DNA of 64,000 nt from Haloechinothrix_A salitolerans (GCF_039544105.1 NZ_BAABLA010000113.1); one strand, 5' to 3'. Counted from the first letter of the stretch, positions 32,882 to 41,795 are shown. Program-made: numbers and translations. The notes: generated from the sequence alone by a model not told the origin.

Positions 32882-34456
32882 TCACAGGTTCTCGAGCCGC
32901 TTGCGACCAGCACGCAGCCGGGACAACTGCACGAAGTGCTCCGGGTTGAGGAACAACTCGTTCATCCACCCCAGCGTGTCGATCGTCAGGCCTTCAGGGC
33001 GGTGGATGAGGTAGTCCAAGTACTGGAAAGCATCCTTGGCCCCGTAACCCACGTGGTGCGCGCCGACCACCTTCCGCGAGGTGCCGTCGACAACAAGCTT
33101 CTGGAACCCGGACAGCTCCGGCTTCCGGAACGCGTACAGCATCGTGCCCTCCGCGCACGGCAACGGCAGGTTGGGTGTGTCGAGACCTTCGACGTACGGC
33201 GGCATCTGAATGATGATCACGTCGTCGTAGGCGGCGCGCGCCTCGGCCTCGGTCAGCCCGACCCAGGTGACCTCGTAGGTGGTGTGCAGGAAGTCCGGGT
33301 ATTCGGTGAAGTCGAACTCCAGGTCCTCACCCATGATGTTGCGCGCGGCGGTCACACCCGACTTGCGTGCCTTGAACATCTCCATCGGGCCGTCGATCAT
33401 GTCGCCGACCGCGTAGACGCCAGGCACGCTCGTCTGCATCCGCTTGTTCACCACGACCCTGCCGGTCTCGCCGACGTCGATGCCAAGTGCCTCCTGCGCC
33501 TGGCCGACGTTGGGCCGTTCCCCCGTGCCAAGGAAGACGAAGTCGGTCGCCAGCTCGGCTTCCTCACCGGACTCCAGGCGCACGGTGACGCTGGTGGCGC
33601 GGCCGTTCGTGCCGTTCACCGAGACGGGATGGGCACCTTCGAGAATGGTCATCCCGCGCTTGCGCATCCCGTCGACGACGTAGGTCCGCAGGTCCTCGTC
33701 GACGTGGTGCAGTGCCTTGGTCCGCATCAACGGTGAGCGCGACACGATGGTCGTCTCGCACCCGGTGGCGTTGAAGAACGAGCCGTACTCCATGGCGACC
33801 TTGCTGCCGCCGATGATGACGCACTGGGTTGGCTCGTAGTCGAGTTCCTCGACCAGGCTGACGAAGTCGTAGACGCCGTCGAGATCGAGGCCGGGGATCT
33901 CGGGGTCGACCGGCCGCGCGCCCATCGACAGCACGAGGTTCTTGGTCGTGAACCTGCGGCCCGCCGCCTCGACGGTGTTCTTGTCGATGATCGTCGCGTG
34001 GGCGTTGAGGACGTACTCGGCCTCCAGCTGCTCCTTGGTCTGCCAGTTCATGAAGGCGTGCGCGGTGCCCCTGCCCGCGAGGAACACCTTCACCAACTCG
34101 AGAATGCTGGCGCGCGACGAGTCGAACTTCGGGAAGAACAGCTCGTCGGAGAACCACCGCATCCTGTCGAGCTCCTCCGCGGCCTCGGAGAACAGGTGGT
34201 GCGGCACGCACGCCTGGTGCGGGCACGAGCCACCGAGGAACGGCCAGGCGTCGATGATCAGCGGCCTGCCACCCATCGCCTTCATATAGGCAGCGCCGAA
34301 CCGACCCGCCGCCCCACCACCGACGAAGATCGCGTCGTAGATCGGGTCCGGGTCGCCGGCGAGGTTGAGCAACGGCTCCGAGTTCGAGTCCGCGAGCGAC
34401 CGCTCGATCAGATCGTTCCATTCGCCGAGGTTGTAGTGCTGGTTCCTGATGTCCAC
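32882..34456 (-). CDS. xecC: 2-ketopropyl-CoM oxidoreductase/carboxylase
   Basis: A 524-residue disulfide-oxidoreductase-family flavoprotein that matches Xanthobacter 2-KPCC over its length. The FAD motif is FVGGGAAGRFGAAYMKAMGG; the redox pair is Cys78 and Cys83 in GGSCPHQACVPHH. At the C-terminus, where ordinary family members have a His-Glu dyad, LFLNPEHF gives Phe502 and His507, the substitution that in 2-KPCC excludes protons and permits CO2 capture. The enzyme uses NADPH to cleave 2-ketoalkyl-CoM and carboxylates the product to a beta-keto acid, freeing CoM. It starts at GTG with a weak ribosome site (GGCGGTGG). This is the strongest evidence that the locus really uses CoM. Confidence 0.95.
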   Translation of the reverse strand: MDIRNQHYNLGEWNDLIERSLADSNSEPLLNLAGDPDPIYDAIFVGGGAAGRFGAAYMKAMGGRPLIIDAWPFLGGSCPHQACVPHHLFSEAAEELDRMRWFSDELFFPKFDSSRASILELVKVFLAGRGTAHAFMNWQTKEQLEAEYVLNAHATIIDKNTVEAAGRRFTTKNLVLSMGARPVDPEIPGLDLDGVYDFVSLVEELDYEPTQCVIIGGSKVAMEYGSFFNATGCETTIVSRSPLMRTKALHHVDEDLRTYVVDGMRKRGMTILEGAHPVSVNGTNGRATSVTVRLESGEEAELATDFVFLGTGERPNVGQAQEALGIDVGETGRVVVNKRMQTSVPGVYAVGDMIDGPMEMFKARKSGVTAARNIMGEDLEFDFTEYPDFLHTTYEVTWVGLTEAEARAAYDDVIIIQMPPYVEGLDTPNLPLPCAEGTMLYAFRKPELSGFQKLVVDGTSRKVVGAHHVGYGAKDAFQYLDYLIHRPEGLTIDTLGWMNELFLNPEHFVQLSRLRAGRKRLENL

Positions 34457-34483
34457 GTGCCACCGCCTGAAGTGAGATGTCGG

Positions 34484-36796
34484 TTAACTGAACTCGACGG
34501 TAGAAGTCGACCTGCGCTCCTGGCTTCGGCCCGCCAGGGCGAGGGACTCGGAAATGGTTGTCTGCTTGGGACAGGAGGGCTCAGGAGACTGGCCTGACAG
34601 CGCGAGGATCTTGCAGGCCAGCTGTGCCTCGAAACGGCTTTCCTGATCGGCGAGGCGCAACCCTGTCAAATCGGCGACCCGCTGTATTCGGTACGCGACT
34701 GTCCGGTGATGGACGCACAACATGCTGGCCGTCTGTCTCGTGCTACATCCGGCTGTCAGATAGGCACGCAATGTGCGCAGCAGCTCGCTGCCGTGGGATG
34801 CGTCGTAATCCAGGACCGGTCCAAGCACCTGACGCGCGAAGGAATCCAGATCTTCCCGGTTCGCCGGCGCGAGCAGAAATCGGAGCACTCCCAGATCCTC
34901 GAACAGGCCGGGCGCGTGACCTGGCAGCGCGGCGGAACACGCGAGCAATGCCTCCTGCCAGCCCGTGGGCATGCCGGTCATCTCCCGGACCACGCCGCCG
35001 ACACCCACTCGGGCGCTGAGGTCGTCCGGCCAGGTCAACGTGGCGAACGTGGTCGCGAGACGGCGTAGTGCGGGCAGCGCGACACGCTTCGCACGCGGGA
35101 CGATAATGGCGAAACGATCCGCCCGGCGTGCCAGGACGGCGTTACGCGCCCCGTACCTCTCCAGTTCGCTGCTGATCAACCGGGAGCACTGGACTCGAGC
35201 CCGTTCCAACTGCTCGGGATCGGCTGCATGCGACGCCGTCTCGGCCGAACGATGCAGTTCGATGGCGACCACCCGTGCGGGCAACGCGAATCCCATGCCG
35301 AGGTGCCGCGCCCGTACGCCCGCTTCCACCGCGTCGGGCACCCGCCCTTCCAGCACGTCCCACACGAACTCCGATTGCGCCCGCCTGCCCGCGGCGACCG
35401 CGGCCTCCTTCTGGGCCAGAAACAGTGCGGTTACCACGGCCGCCTGCTCGGCGGCGAGCCGCGCCCCCGCTGGCGGAGTGTCCGCGAACAACAATGCGAG
35501 GTGACCAAACGTCATGCCGGACGCCCGTACTCTCGCTATCAGCATCACCTGCTCGCCCGCGGGGTATTCCGCGACGGAATCGCCGTCCGCCGCCGCTGAC
35601 ATCACGGCGCCACGCACGTGGTCGAGCCATTTCGCGGACGGGCGACGCGCGCCGTTCGTCGCGGTACCAAGCACCCTGCCGTCCTCGCTGATCACTGCCG
35701 CCGCCGCGGTCATGAGCCTGCTGACGGCGGTGAGAATCGCCTCGACGTCGGTGCCTTCCGCGGCGATGCTGAGCAGTTCGGTGTGCACGGCCAGTTCGTT
35801 CACGGCGTGCTTGTGCCGCTCCGCGAGTTCGTTTCTGGCGGCTTCGGCCGCGTCCGCACGCAGCCGCAGTGCGCGATGGGCCTCGGCGTTGTGCAGGGAA
35901 CCGACGCACAACTCGGCCAGCGTGGCGAACACACTCTCGTCCTCGTTCGTGAACGGGACACGGTGTCGCCGCCACGCGCACAACACCCCGATCACCCGGT
36001 TCTCCCATGACAGTGGAACCGCGATCGCGGAGCAGGTTCCCTCGACGTCGGACAGAGCGAGAAACTCCGGCGCCGACCGCGGATCGGTCGAGTAGTCGTC
36101 GATGCGCTCGGGACGACCCGCGAGGGCTACCCTGCCTGCCAGCCCTTGGCCGGGGCGAATGCGTAGGCGGCCGGTGTCGAAGCGGGTGTTGCCGATGGCG
36201 CACCGCATCTCCAGCTCATCATCGGGACATCGGAGCAGTACGCCCGCGATGTCAGCACGCAGCAGGTGGGCGGTCGCGTCCGCGAGCGCGACCAACACCT
36301 CGTCCGGCTCGAGCGACGAGACCACGCGAGCTGCCATACGAGCTAGGGCGAGCCCAGGAGCGCAGCCAAGCCAGGAGTGGTGCACCAGCTGCCCCAGTGC
36401 GCGTAGGGCCTCCAGATCAGCTCCGTCGAACGGCACCGCGGCAGATCGGGACACGATCAGGTCGGTGCGCGGGTCGATGGAGACGGTGGCGACCGGTCGA
36501 CCGTCGGACCAGCTCATCCCTTCCGGCGGCCGTGGCGTCAGCGCTAACGGCAGTTCACCCAGTGAGTCGAGCAACATCGGGTGGCCGTCCTGCCATCGCA
36601 CCACCGTGGCGATCTCAGCGCCGAGGAGCGGGCGCGCGGCCATCACGGCGACGCCCGCGACCGCTTCCGGGCTGTCGGCCGTTGCCACCGCCAGTTCCGC
36701 GATGAGGCGGGGCCATCGGATCTGCCGGCGACTGTCGTCGAGGGTCAGGTTCGTCCGCGCGCGGCGCTCATTACTCGTCGTGAAAGTGTGCCCCAT
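34484..36796 (-). CDS. PucR-type regulator with two GAF-like sensory domains
   Basis: A 770-residue regulator without a MEDS partner. The N-terminal 310 residues hold what look like two GAF domains, the second clear (MAARVVSSLEPDEVLVALAD to WENRVIGVLCAWRRHRVPFT). A coiled linker follows at about 315-350, then the PucR central region, and the C-terminal helix-turn-helix CSTRQTASMLCVHHRTVAYR with IQRVADLTG at about 700-730. It lies upstream of, and co-oriented with, the xecC-xecD-molybdoenzyme operon (27-base gap) and is divergent from the PhyH gene, so it probably controls both. GAF ligand unknown. Confidence 0.82.
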   Translation of the reverse strand: MGHTFTTSNERRARTNLTLDDSRRQIRWPRLIAELAVATADSPEAVAGVAVMAARPLLGAEIATVVRWQDGHPMLLDSLGELPLALTPRPPEGMSWSDGRPVATVSIDPRTDLIVSRSAAVPFDGADLEALRALGQLVHHSWLGCAPGLALARMAARVVSSLEPDEVLVALADATAHLLRADIAGVLLRCPDDELEMRCAIGNTRFDTGRLRIRPGQGLAGRVALAGRPERIDDYSTDPRSAPEFLALSDVEGTCSAIAVPLSWENRVIGVLCAWRRHRVPFTNEDESVFATLAELCVGSLHNAEAHRALRLRADAAEAARNELAERHKHAVNELAVHTELLSIAAEGTDVEAILTAVSRLMTAAAAVISEDGRVLGTATNGARRPSAKWLDHVRGAVMSAAADGDSVAEYPAGEQVMLIARVRASGMTFGHLALLFADTPPAGARLAAEQAAVVTALFLAQKEAAVAAGRRAQSEFVWDVLEGRVPDAVEAGVRARHLGMGFALPARVVAIELHRSAETASHAADPEQLERARVQCSRLISSELERYGARNAVLARRADRFAIIVPRAKRVALPALRRLATTFATLTWPDDLSARVGVGGVVREMTGMPTGWQEALLACSAALPGHAPGLFEDLGVLRFLLAPANREDLDSFARQVLGPVLDYDASHGSELLRTLRAYLTAGCSTRQTASMLCVHHRTVAYRIQRVADLTGLRLADQESRFEAQLACKILALSGQSPEPSCPKQTTISESLALAGRSQERRSTSTVEFS

Positions 36797-37104
36797 TGTG
36801 CCGCTCCTCGGCCGCGATTCCGGCTACCGCTGGGCTAGTCCGCCGACCGCAGTCAACGCCTCCGCGTCAACTCGGCGCGATGTCTCACATGGACAAGTCG
36901 AGCCCCGCCGTTTGTCTCGACCGGCGCATGGCGCACCCGCTTCCCGCCGCGCGAGGTCGCTCAGCGCGTACCGGGGTCCGGACCCGTTGACTGCCACACC
37001 TGGGTAAGCGATCCGGCGTAGGTTTTCCCGTCCGCACATGGTCCCTGCCGCACACCGCGCTGTTGCATGAACCGCGCCAGACCCATGCGAGCAAGGAGTA
37101 CGCC
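36797..37104. promoter_or_regulatory. Divergent regulator/PhyH intergenic region with palindrome
   Basis: This 308-base gap holds no credible gene. It contains GTCGAG (36897-36902) and CTCGAC (36916-36921) as a 6-bp inverted repeat with 13 bases between, flanked by GACAA (36892-36896)/TTGTC (36912-36916). CCCGTCCGCACAT at 37027-37039 and GCGCTGTT at 37057-37064 recur with almost the same spacing at 38031-38067, upstream of transferase E. Confidence 0.5.
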
Positions 37105-37983
37105 ATGACCGCATCCATCCACGCCATCGATGTCGACTTTCCCCGTACCGGCCTGCTCCGGCCGGTCTCGGACGAGGAGCGGGCCGCCTACGAGCGAGAC
37201 GGTGCCGCGATCGTCCGTGGCGTCATCGCCCCCGACTGGATCGAGTACATGCGCGAGGCGGTGACACGGCTGCTGGACAGCCCCGATCCGTCCTCGCAGA
37301 ACTACGCCGACGACGGGGATCCGAGGTTTTTCTCGCTGACCTTTCCCTGGCTGTTCGACGATGCGTTCAAGGCATGGGCGATCCACGGCCCGCTCAAGGA
37401 CATCGCACATCAGGTCATGACCGACGCGCGGAGCATCACGTTCTTCTACGACCAGGTGTTCGTGAAGGAGCCCGGGGCGACCAAGGCGACGCCGTGGCAT
37501 CAGGACTTGCCGTTCCTGCCCGTCACGGGCGAACAGCAGATCCGACTGTGGGTGCCCTTCGACACGGTCACCGCGGACGGCGGGGCGATCCACTATCTCA
37601 GGGGTTCCCACAAGTGGAACGTCATCTACCACCCGATCGGATTCAAGGACATCCCGATCATCACCGACACCTACGTGAAGTCGCCGTACGAGGACATGCC
37701 GGACTTCGAAGCCGAGTACGACTCGTACGACTGGCTGATCGCGGAAGCTGAGCCCGGTGACGTCCTACTGCACCACCCGCGCACCGTCCACGGTTCCCTC
37801 GGCAACAAGACCAACAACTACCGCAGGGCGGTCACCAGCTTCTATGTCGGCGACAAGGCGACGTGGAATCCGCACCCGGCGAACATGTTCCACAACAAGA
37901 GCCTCACCGGACACGTCACCGCACCCGATCTGACTCCCGGCGCCCCGCTGGAGTGCGAGATGTTCCCGCGCGTCTGGCCGTGA
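37105..37983 (+). CDS. Phytanoyl-CoA dioxygenase (PhyH) family Fe(II)/2-oxoglutarate enzyme
   Basis: A 292-residue cupin-fold dioxygenase. The iron triad is His132, Asp134 (TPWHQDLPF) and His229 (RTVHGSLGN), with Arg240 or Arg241 as the 2-oxoglutarate anchor. TADGGAIHYLRGSHKW is the family's conserved central strand. It hydroxylates an unactivated carbon using O2 and 2-oxoglutarate. AAGGAG precedes the ATG at 37105. It is followed by transferase E, whose promoter carries the same sequence motif, so the two are probably co-regulated. It may supply a hydroxylated substrate for CoM conjugation or cleave a product; the natural substrate is unknown. Confidence 0.85.
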   Translation: MTASIHAIDVDFPRTGLLRPVSDEERAAYERDGAAIVRGVIAPDWIEYMREAVTRLLDSPDPSSQNYADDGDPRFFSLTFPWLFDDAFKAWAIHGPLKDIAHQVMTDARSITFFYDQVFVKEPGATKATPWHQDLPFLPVTGEQQIRLWVPFDTVTADGGAIHYLRGSHKWNVIYHPIGFKDIPIITDTYVKSPYEDMPDFEAEYDSYDWLIAEAEPGDVLLHHPRTVHGSLGNKTNNYRRAVTSFYVGDKATWNPHPANMFHNKSLTGHVTAPDLTPGAPLECEMFPRVWP

Positions 37984-38030
37984 GGACCGCACGCCGGACA
38001 CGCTCGCGCAATCGCCGCAGCGAGGCTTTG

Positions 38031-38067
38031 CCCGTCCGCACATTCCCATGGCACTGGCGGCGCTGTT
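38031..38067 (+). promoter_or_regulatory. Shared promoter motif upstream of transferase E
   Basis: CCCGTCCGCACAT (38031-38043) and GCGCTGTT (38060-38067) repeat the elements at 37027-37064, with start-to-start spacings of 29 and 30 bases. They lie about 65 bases before the ATG, the place for a promoter or activator site. Confidence 0.5.
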
Positions 38068-38130
38068 TCAGTGCTGACAGGTCACTCCCAATCGAGTCAT
38101 CACATCACCTCCGCTCACGAAAGGTTTGTC

Positions 38131-39252
38131 ATGCGTATCGGAAATCAGGAAGTACTGCTGCCAGCGACCATGGTCGGCAACTACCCGGAACCCCGCTGGT
38201 ATCGCGGTGAATCGTTCGCTCGCTACCCAGGGCTGCCCGGCAACCTCGTCTTCGACTCGATCTCCAAGGAGGCGCTCGAAGACTGCATCCAGTGCATCGC
38301 GCGGGACCAGGAACGCGCCGGTCTCGATCTCATCGCCGATGGTCGAGTCTTTGGTGGCGAGGACGCCTACGCCCAACTGCTGTACCACTACATGGAACGG
38401 ATGACGGGATACGAGCTGAACGGTCCGAACCTGCCGGTTCCGATCTACAGCGCGCTCTACGCGCCGACCTGTGTCGGTGAGGTACGGCGGCGCTATCCGT
38501 TCCACCTCGACACGCTGAAGGCGCTACGCCGCTCGACCGATCGTCCGATCAAGGTGTCCTATACCGGAGTCGGCGCCATGACCGCGGCGACGAACAACAC
38601 CTACTACTCCGACATCAAAGAGCTCGGTCTCGCGTTGGCCAAGGCGATCAACGAGGACCTCAAGGATCTGGCTGACGTCGGCGTCGACGCGGTCCAGCTC
38701 GACGAGTTCGTCTGGCCGTACGGCATGGGCGACTGGGAGATCGAATGCCTCAACGCCGCGGTGAAGGGCGTCGACGCCCAGATCTGGCTGCACGTGTGTT
38801 GGGGCAACTGGGGTGGCACCCCTGCCTACTTGCCTTACGAAGGCGACGACGAGGACAAGGACCTGGGCATTTACAACCTCGAGCGCAGGCCGGAAGGCTC
38901 GACCGAGACGACCGAGCGGGCACGCAGCATCTTCCCCAAGGTGCTCGGCGCCGACATCGACGTGCTGAACTACGAGGTCGGCCGGACCGGTCCCGACGAC
39001 CTCAAGCCGCTCGCGGACAACAACTGGGACAAGGCGTTCGTGGCGGGCGTCATTGACGTCAAAAGCCTGATCACGGAGACGGCGGACGAAGTGGCGGATC
39101 GGATTCGTGCGGTCATGGAGTATGTGCCGATCGAACGACTCGGCGTGACCACAGACTGCGGCCTACCGAATATGCCCCGCATGATCGCCGCCAACAAGCT
39201 GCGCGCGCTCGCCGAAGGGGCAGCGATCGTCCGGGCCGAGCACGGGGCGTGA
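38131..39252 (+). CDS. MetE-fold zinc transferase E, epoxyalkane:CoM transferase-like
   Basis: A 373-residue protein and the nearest paralogue of A (9085): both share LLPxTMVGNYPxPRWY, DEFVWPYGMGDWEIE and HxCWGN. Putative zinc ligands are His and Cys in WLHVCWGNWGG, Glu in VLNYEVGRTG and Cys in TTDCGLPN. In known epoxyalkane:CoM transferases a His-x-Cys...Cys zinc site activates the CoM thiolate. The start at 38131 follows GAAAGG; an in-frame start at 38071 lies inside the shared promoter motif. It ends 38 bases before a convergent LLM oxidoreductase gene. With A it is the best candidate for a true epoxide:CoM transferase in this window. Confidence 0.78.
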   Translation: MRIGNQEVLLPATMVGNYPEPRWYRGESFARYPGLPGNLVFDSISKEALEDCIQCIARDQERAGLDLIADGRVFGGEDAYAQLLYHYMERMTGYELNGPNLPVPIYSALYAPTCVGEVRRRYPFHLDTLKALRRSTDRPIKVSYTGVGAMTAATNNTYYSDIKELGLALAKAINEDLKDLADVGVDAVQLDEFVWPYGMGDWEIECLNAAVKGVDAQIWLHVCWGNWGGTPAYLPYEGDDEDKDLGIYNLERRPEGSTETTERARSIFPKVLGADIDVLNYEVGRTGPDDLKPLADNNWDKAFVAGVIDVKSLITETADEVADRIRAVMEYVPIERLGVTTDCGLPNMPRMIAANKLRALAEGAAIVRAEHGA

Positions 39253-39290
39253 CACGTGGCGACCGAGAACACGGCACGGCGCCGCTGACC

Positions 39291-40229
39291 TCAGCTCGTC
39301 TCGGCCTGTCCTCGATCGTCCAGCTCCAGCAGCAACCGCTTCGTGCGCTGGACGGCGGCTGCCGAGTCGTCGCCGGTGCCGAACACGGTCGGCCACAGCT
39401 CGGTGACACCCGCGTCAGCGAACCGTCGCAGTTGCTCGGCGACCTGTTCCTCGGTGCCCACCACGGCCAACTCGCCCGGTGACGCGACACCTTCCCGCTC
39501 GAAGAGCCGCTGGTAGTTCGTCAGGGTCCCGTACCGTGCGAAAAGTTCGCTCGCCCGCGCACGTCCGGCGTCGCCGTCATCGCAGACGGTCAGTGGCACC
39601 CCCGCGATCACGCGCGGCGCCCTGGCCGTCGACTCCGCCAAGGCGGGCTGGATGACCGACTCAACCGTGCGAGGCCCGGCCAGCCAGGTAACGACGCCGT
39701 CGGCCAGGTCCCCGGCGACACGTGTCATCAACGGGGACAGCGCCGCGACGACCACCGACACCGGACTCGCGCCGGGCACGTCGAAGCCGCCGTGTACGGA
39801 GAAGAACTCGCCGTCGTGCTCGATCGAGCCGTCGCGGAGCACCGGAACCAGCACCGAGAGGTAGTCACGCATGTGCGCGGCGGGTTTCGTGTACGGGATG
39901 CCGTACAGCCCCTCGATCGCGGGCTTATGCGACACACCCACCCCGAGTGTCAGCCGCCCGCCGCTGAGCGCCTGCACCGTCGCCGCCTGCTGCGCGAGCG
40001 CGACCGGATGCCGAGGGTAGGTCGGCACGACACCAACGCCGAGCTCGATCCGACTGGTTCGGGAACCGGCGACGGACAGCGCGCTCAACGCGTCGATACC
40101 CCGAGATGTGTGGATCGTCCACGCGGCGTCGAACCCGTCTGCTTCGGCCTGGGTGATCTGCTCAACGACGTCGCCCGGCGGGATCGGCTCACCGATCACC
40201 TCGCCGCCAACGCCGATCCCGATGCGCAT
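39291..40229 (-). CDS. LLM-class F420-dependent oxidoreductase
   Basis: A 312-residue luciferase-like (beta/alpha)8 protein. It shows AEADGFDAAWTIH, RIELGVGVVPTYPRHPVALA, LSGGRLTLGVGVSHKP and the closing phosphate-binding VGTEEQVAEQLRRFADAGV. Members with the VGVSHKP loop are usually F420-dependent; FMN-dependent alkanesulfonate monooxygenases (SsuD) share the fold, so a sulfonate substrate cannot be excluded. The ATG at 40229 is the first that starts the conserved domain; longer frames run back through the divergent gene. It faces the acylating aldehyde dehydrogenase gene across a tandem repeat. Confidence 0.83.
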   Translation of the reverse strand: MRIGIGVGGEVIGEPIPPGDVVEQITQAEADGFDAAWTIHTSRGIDALSALSVAGSRTSRIELGVGVVPTYPRHPVALAQQAATVQALSGGRLTLGVGVSHKPAIEGLYGIPYTKPAAHMRDYLSVLVPVLRDGSIEHDGEFFSVHGGFDVPGASPVSVVVAALSPLMTRVAGDLADGVVTWLAGPRTVESVIQPALAESTARAPRVIAGVPLTVCDDGDAGRARASELFARYGTLTNYQRLFEREGVASPGELAVVGTEEQVAEQLRRFADAGVTELWPTVFGTGDDSAAAVQRTKRLLLELDDRGQAETS

Positions 40230-40243
40230 CACCCGAGTCTGAC

Positions 40244-40269
40244 ACACAGGTTGTCCACACAGGTTGTCC
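40244..40269. repeat. Perfect 13-bp tandem repeat in a divergent promoter region
   Basis: ACACAGGTTGTCC occurs twice without a gap (40244-40256 and 40257-40269), directly upstream of the LLM gene start and 78 bases before the divergent dehydrogenase. A direct-repeat operator is plausible. Confidence 0.55.
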
Positions 40270-40346
40270 TGGTTGGGCAAGCCGCGCGCGAGACTTCGCC
40301 CCGTCGTGTCGAGTCGGCGCGCGCCGATTTCGGTCACCGTGATGGC

Positions 40347-41759
40347 ATGAACTCGCAGACGCAGCAGGACCCCGTGCAGGCCGTGACCGAGATCGTGGCG
40401 CGGGCGCGTGGCGCGCAGGAGGCGATCGCGCACTACACCCAGCAGGAGGTGGACGACCTCTGTACCGCGGTGGGGTGGGCGGTGGCGCGCCCGGATCGCG
40501 CGGAGGCGCTGGCCAAGCTCGCGGTCGATGAGGGTGGCTTCGGCAACTACGCCGACAAGGTCACCAAAATCAGCAAGCGGGTGCTCGGCGTGCTGGGCGA
40601 CATGCGCGACGTGGCCACGGTGGGCGTTGTCGAGTCCGACTCGGCTCGCGGACTCACCAAGATCGCGAAGCCGGTCGGCGTCGTCGCGGGCCTGATCCCG
40701 ACCACAGGTCCTGACGCCACCCCGCCGGTGAAAGCGTTGTTCGCGCTCAAGGGCCGCAACGCCATCGTCGTCGCGCCGCACCCGAGGACGGCCGACACCA
40801 CGGCGACGGTCGTGGCGTTCATGCGAGAGGCGTGCGAGCAGGTCGGCGCACCGGCGGATCTGGTGCAGGTGCTGGACAAACCGTCGCTCGCCAAGACGCA
40901 GGAACTGATGCGCCAAGCCGACCTCGTCGTCGCCACCGGTGGTGCGGCCATGGTCAAGGCCGCCTACAGCTCCGGTACTCCGGCGTACGGGGTCGGTGTC
41001 GGCAACGCAGTGCACGTCGTGGACGAGACCGCTGACCTCGACGACGCGGCCGCCGCGATCGTCGCCGGAAAGACGTTCGACTGGGCCACCAGCTGCCTCG
41101 CCGACAACGCCCTCGTCGTCGCGGACGGCGTCTACGACGACCTGCTGGCGCGACTGCGTGCGGCGGGCGGACACGTCTGCTCCGACACGGAGAAAGCCGC
41201 GCTGCGGGAGGCGATGTGGGACGCGGGCAGCCACATCCCACGCCTGGACGTCATCGCCAAGTCCGCCGCGGTGATCGCGGACCAGGCTGGCTTCACGGTC
41301 GCGCCCGAGACAACGTTCCTGCTGGTCGAAGAGGACGGCACGGGACCGGAGCATCCATTCTCCGGAGAGAAGCTGTCCGTGGTGCTGGCCGTCTATCGGT
41401 ACCGGGGCGAGATCGACACCGCCGTGGACCTGGTCAACGCCATTACGGGCTATCAAGGGCTGGGTCACACCTGCGGCATCCACACCAGCTCCGACGAGCA
41501 CGTGCGGCAGCTCGCCGACGGCACGCGCACGGCGCGGGTTCTGGTGAACCAGAACCTCAACGAGGGCGCGGGCAGTGCGCGCAACGGATTGCCGTTCACG
41601 CTGAGCCTGAGCTGCGGCACGTGGGGCGGTAACATCACGACCGAGAACGTCAACGCGCGCCACTTCGTGAACCTGACCTGGGTGTCCCGGCCGGTCGAGC
41701 CGCATCCGGTGAGCGAGGATGAGTTGTTCGCGCGGCACTGGGCGCGGTTCGGGCGGTGA
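40347..41759 (+). CDS. Acylating aldehyde dehydrogenase, sulfoacetaldehyde dehydrogenase-like
   Basis: A 470-residue CoA-acylating aldehyde dehydrogenase of the EutE/SucD/SauS branch. The catalytic cysteine is Cys250 in DWATSCLADNALVV; GLIPTTGPDATPPVKALFAL at 115-134 and IVVAPHPRTADT bind the cofactor. SauS, which converts sulfoacetaldehyde with CoA and NAD(P) to sulfoacetyl-CoA, is in this branch and has this length. Placement in a CoM (a sulfonate thiol) island beside a TauE-type exporter makes a sulfonate aldehyde a sensible substrate, but succinate semialdehyde or other aldehydes remain possible. The start is the first ATG after the divergent promoter; its ribosome site is weak. Confidence 0.8.
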   Translation: MNSQTQQDPVQAVTEIVARARGAQEAIAHYTQQEVDDLCTAVGWAVARPDRAEALAKLAVDEGGFGNYADKVTKISKRVLGVLGDMRDVATVGVVESDSARGLTKIAKPVGVVAGLIPTTGPDATPPVKALFALKGRNAIVVAPHPRTADTTATVVAFMREACEQVGAPADLVQVLDKPSLAKTQELMRQADLVVATGGAAMVKAAYSSGTPAYGVGVGNAVHVVDETADLDDAAAAIVAGKTFDWATSCLADNALVVADGVYDDLLARLRAAGGHVCSDTEKAALREAMWDAGSHIPRLDVIAKSAAVIADQAGFTVAPETTFLLVEEDGTGPEHPFSGEKLSVVLAVYRYRGEIDTAVDLVNAITGYQGLGHTCGIHTSSDEHVRQLADGTRTARVLVNQNLNEGAGSARNGLPFTLSLSCGTWGGNITTENVNARHFVNLTWVSRPVEPHPVSEDELFARHWARFGR

Positions 41760-41795
41760 CGCACAGCGGCACAGGGTCGGCACACGGCGCGGCGT

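Noticed and set aside
38048..38070. A sigma-54-like TGGCAC element upstream of transferase E
   Set aside because: The partner TTGC box is missing at the required spacing, and actinobacteria generally lack sigma-54.
9085..39252. Calling the five MetE-fold proteins methionine synthases
   Set aside because: They lack the N-terminal half of MetE, are clustered with CoM genes and are five in number; core-type methionine synthase activity is possible for one or two but does not explain the locus.
40230..41783. N-terminal extension of the LLM oxidoreductase to about 830 residues
   Set aside because: The extra sequence is antisense to the well-supported acylating dehydrogenase and shows no domain; the protein family starts at the MRIGIGVGG segment at 40229.
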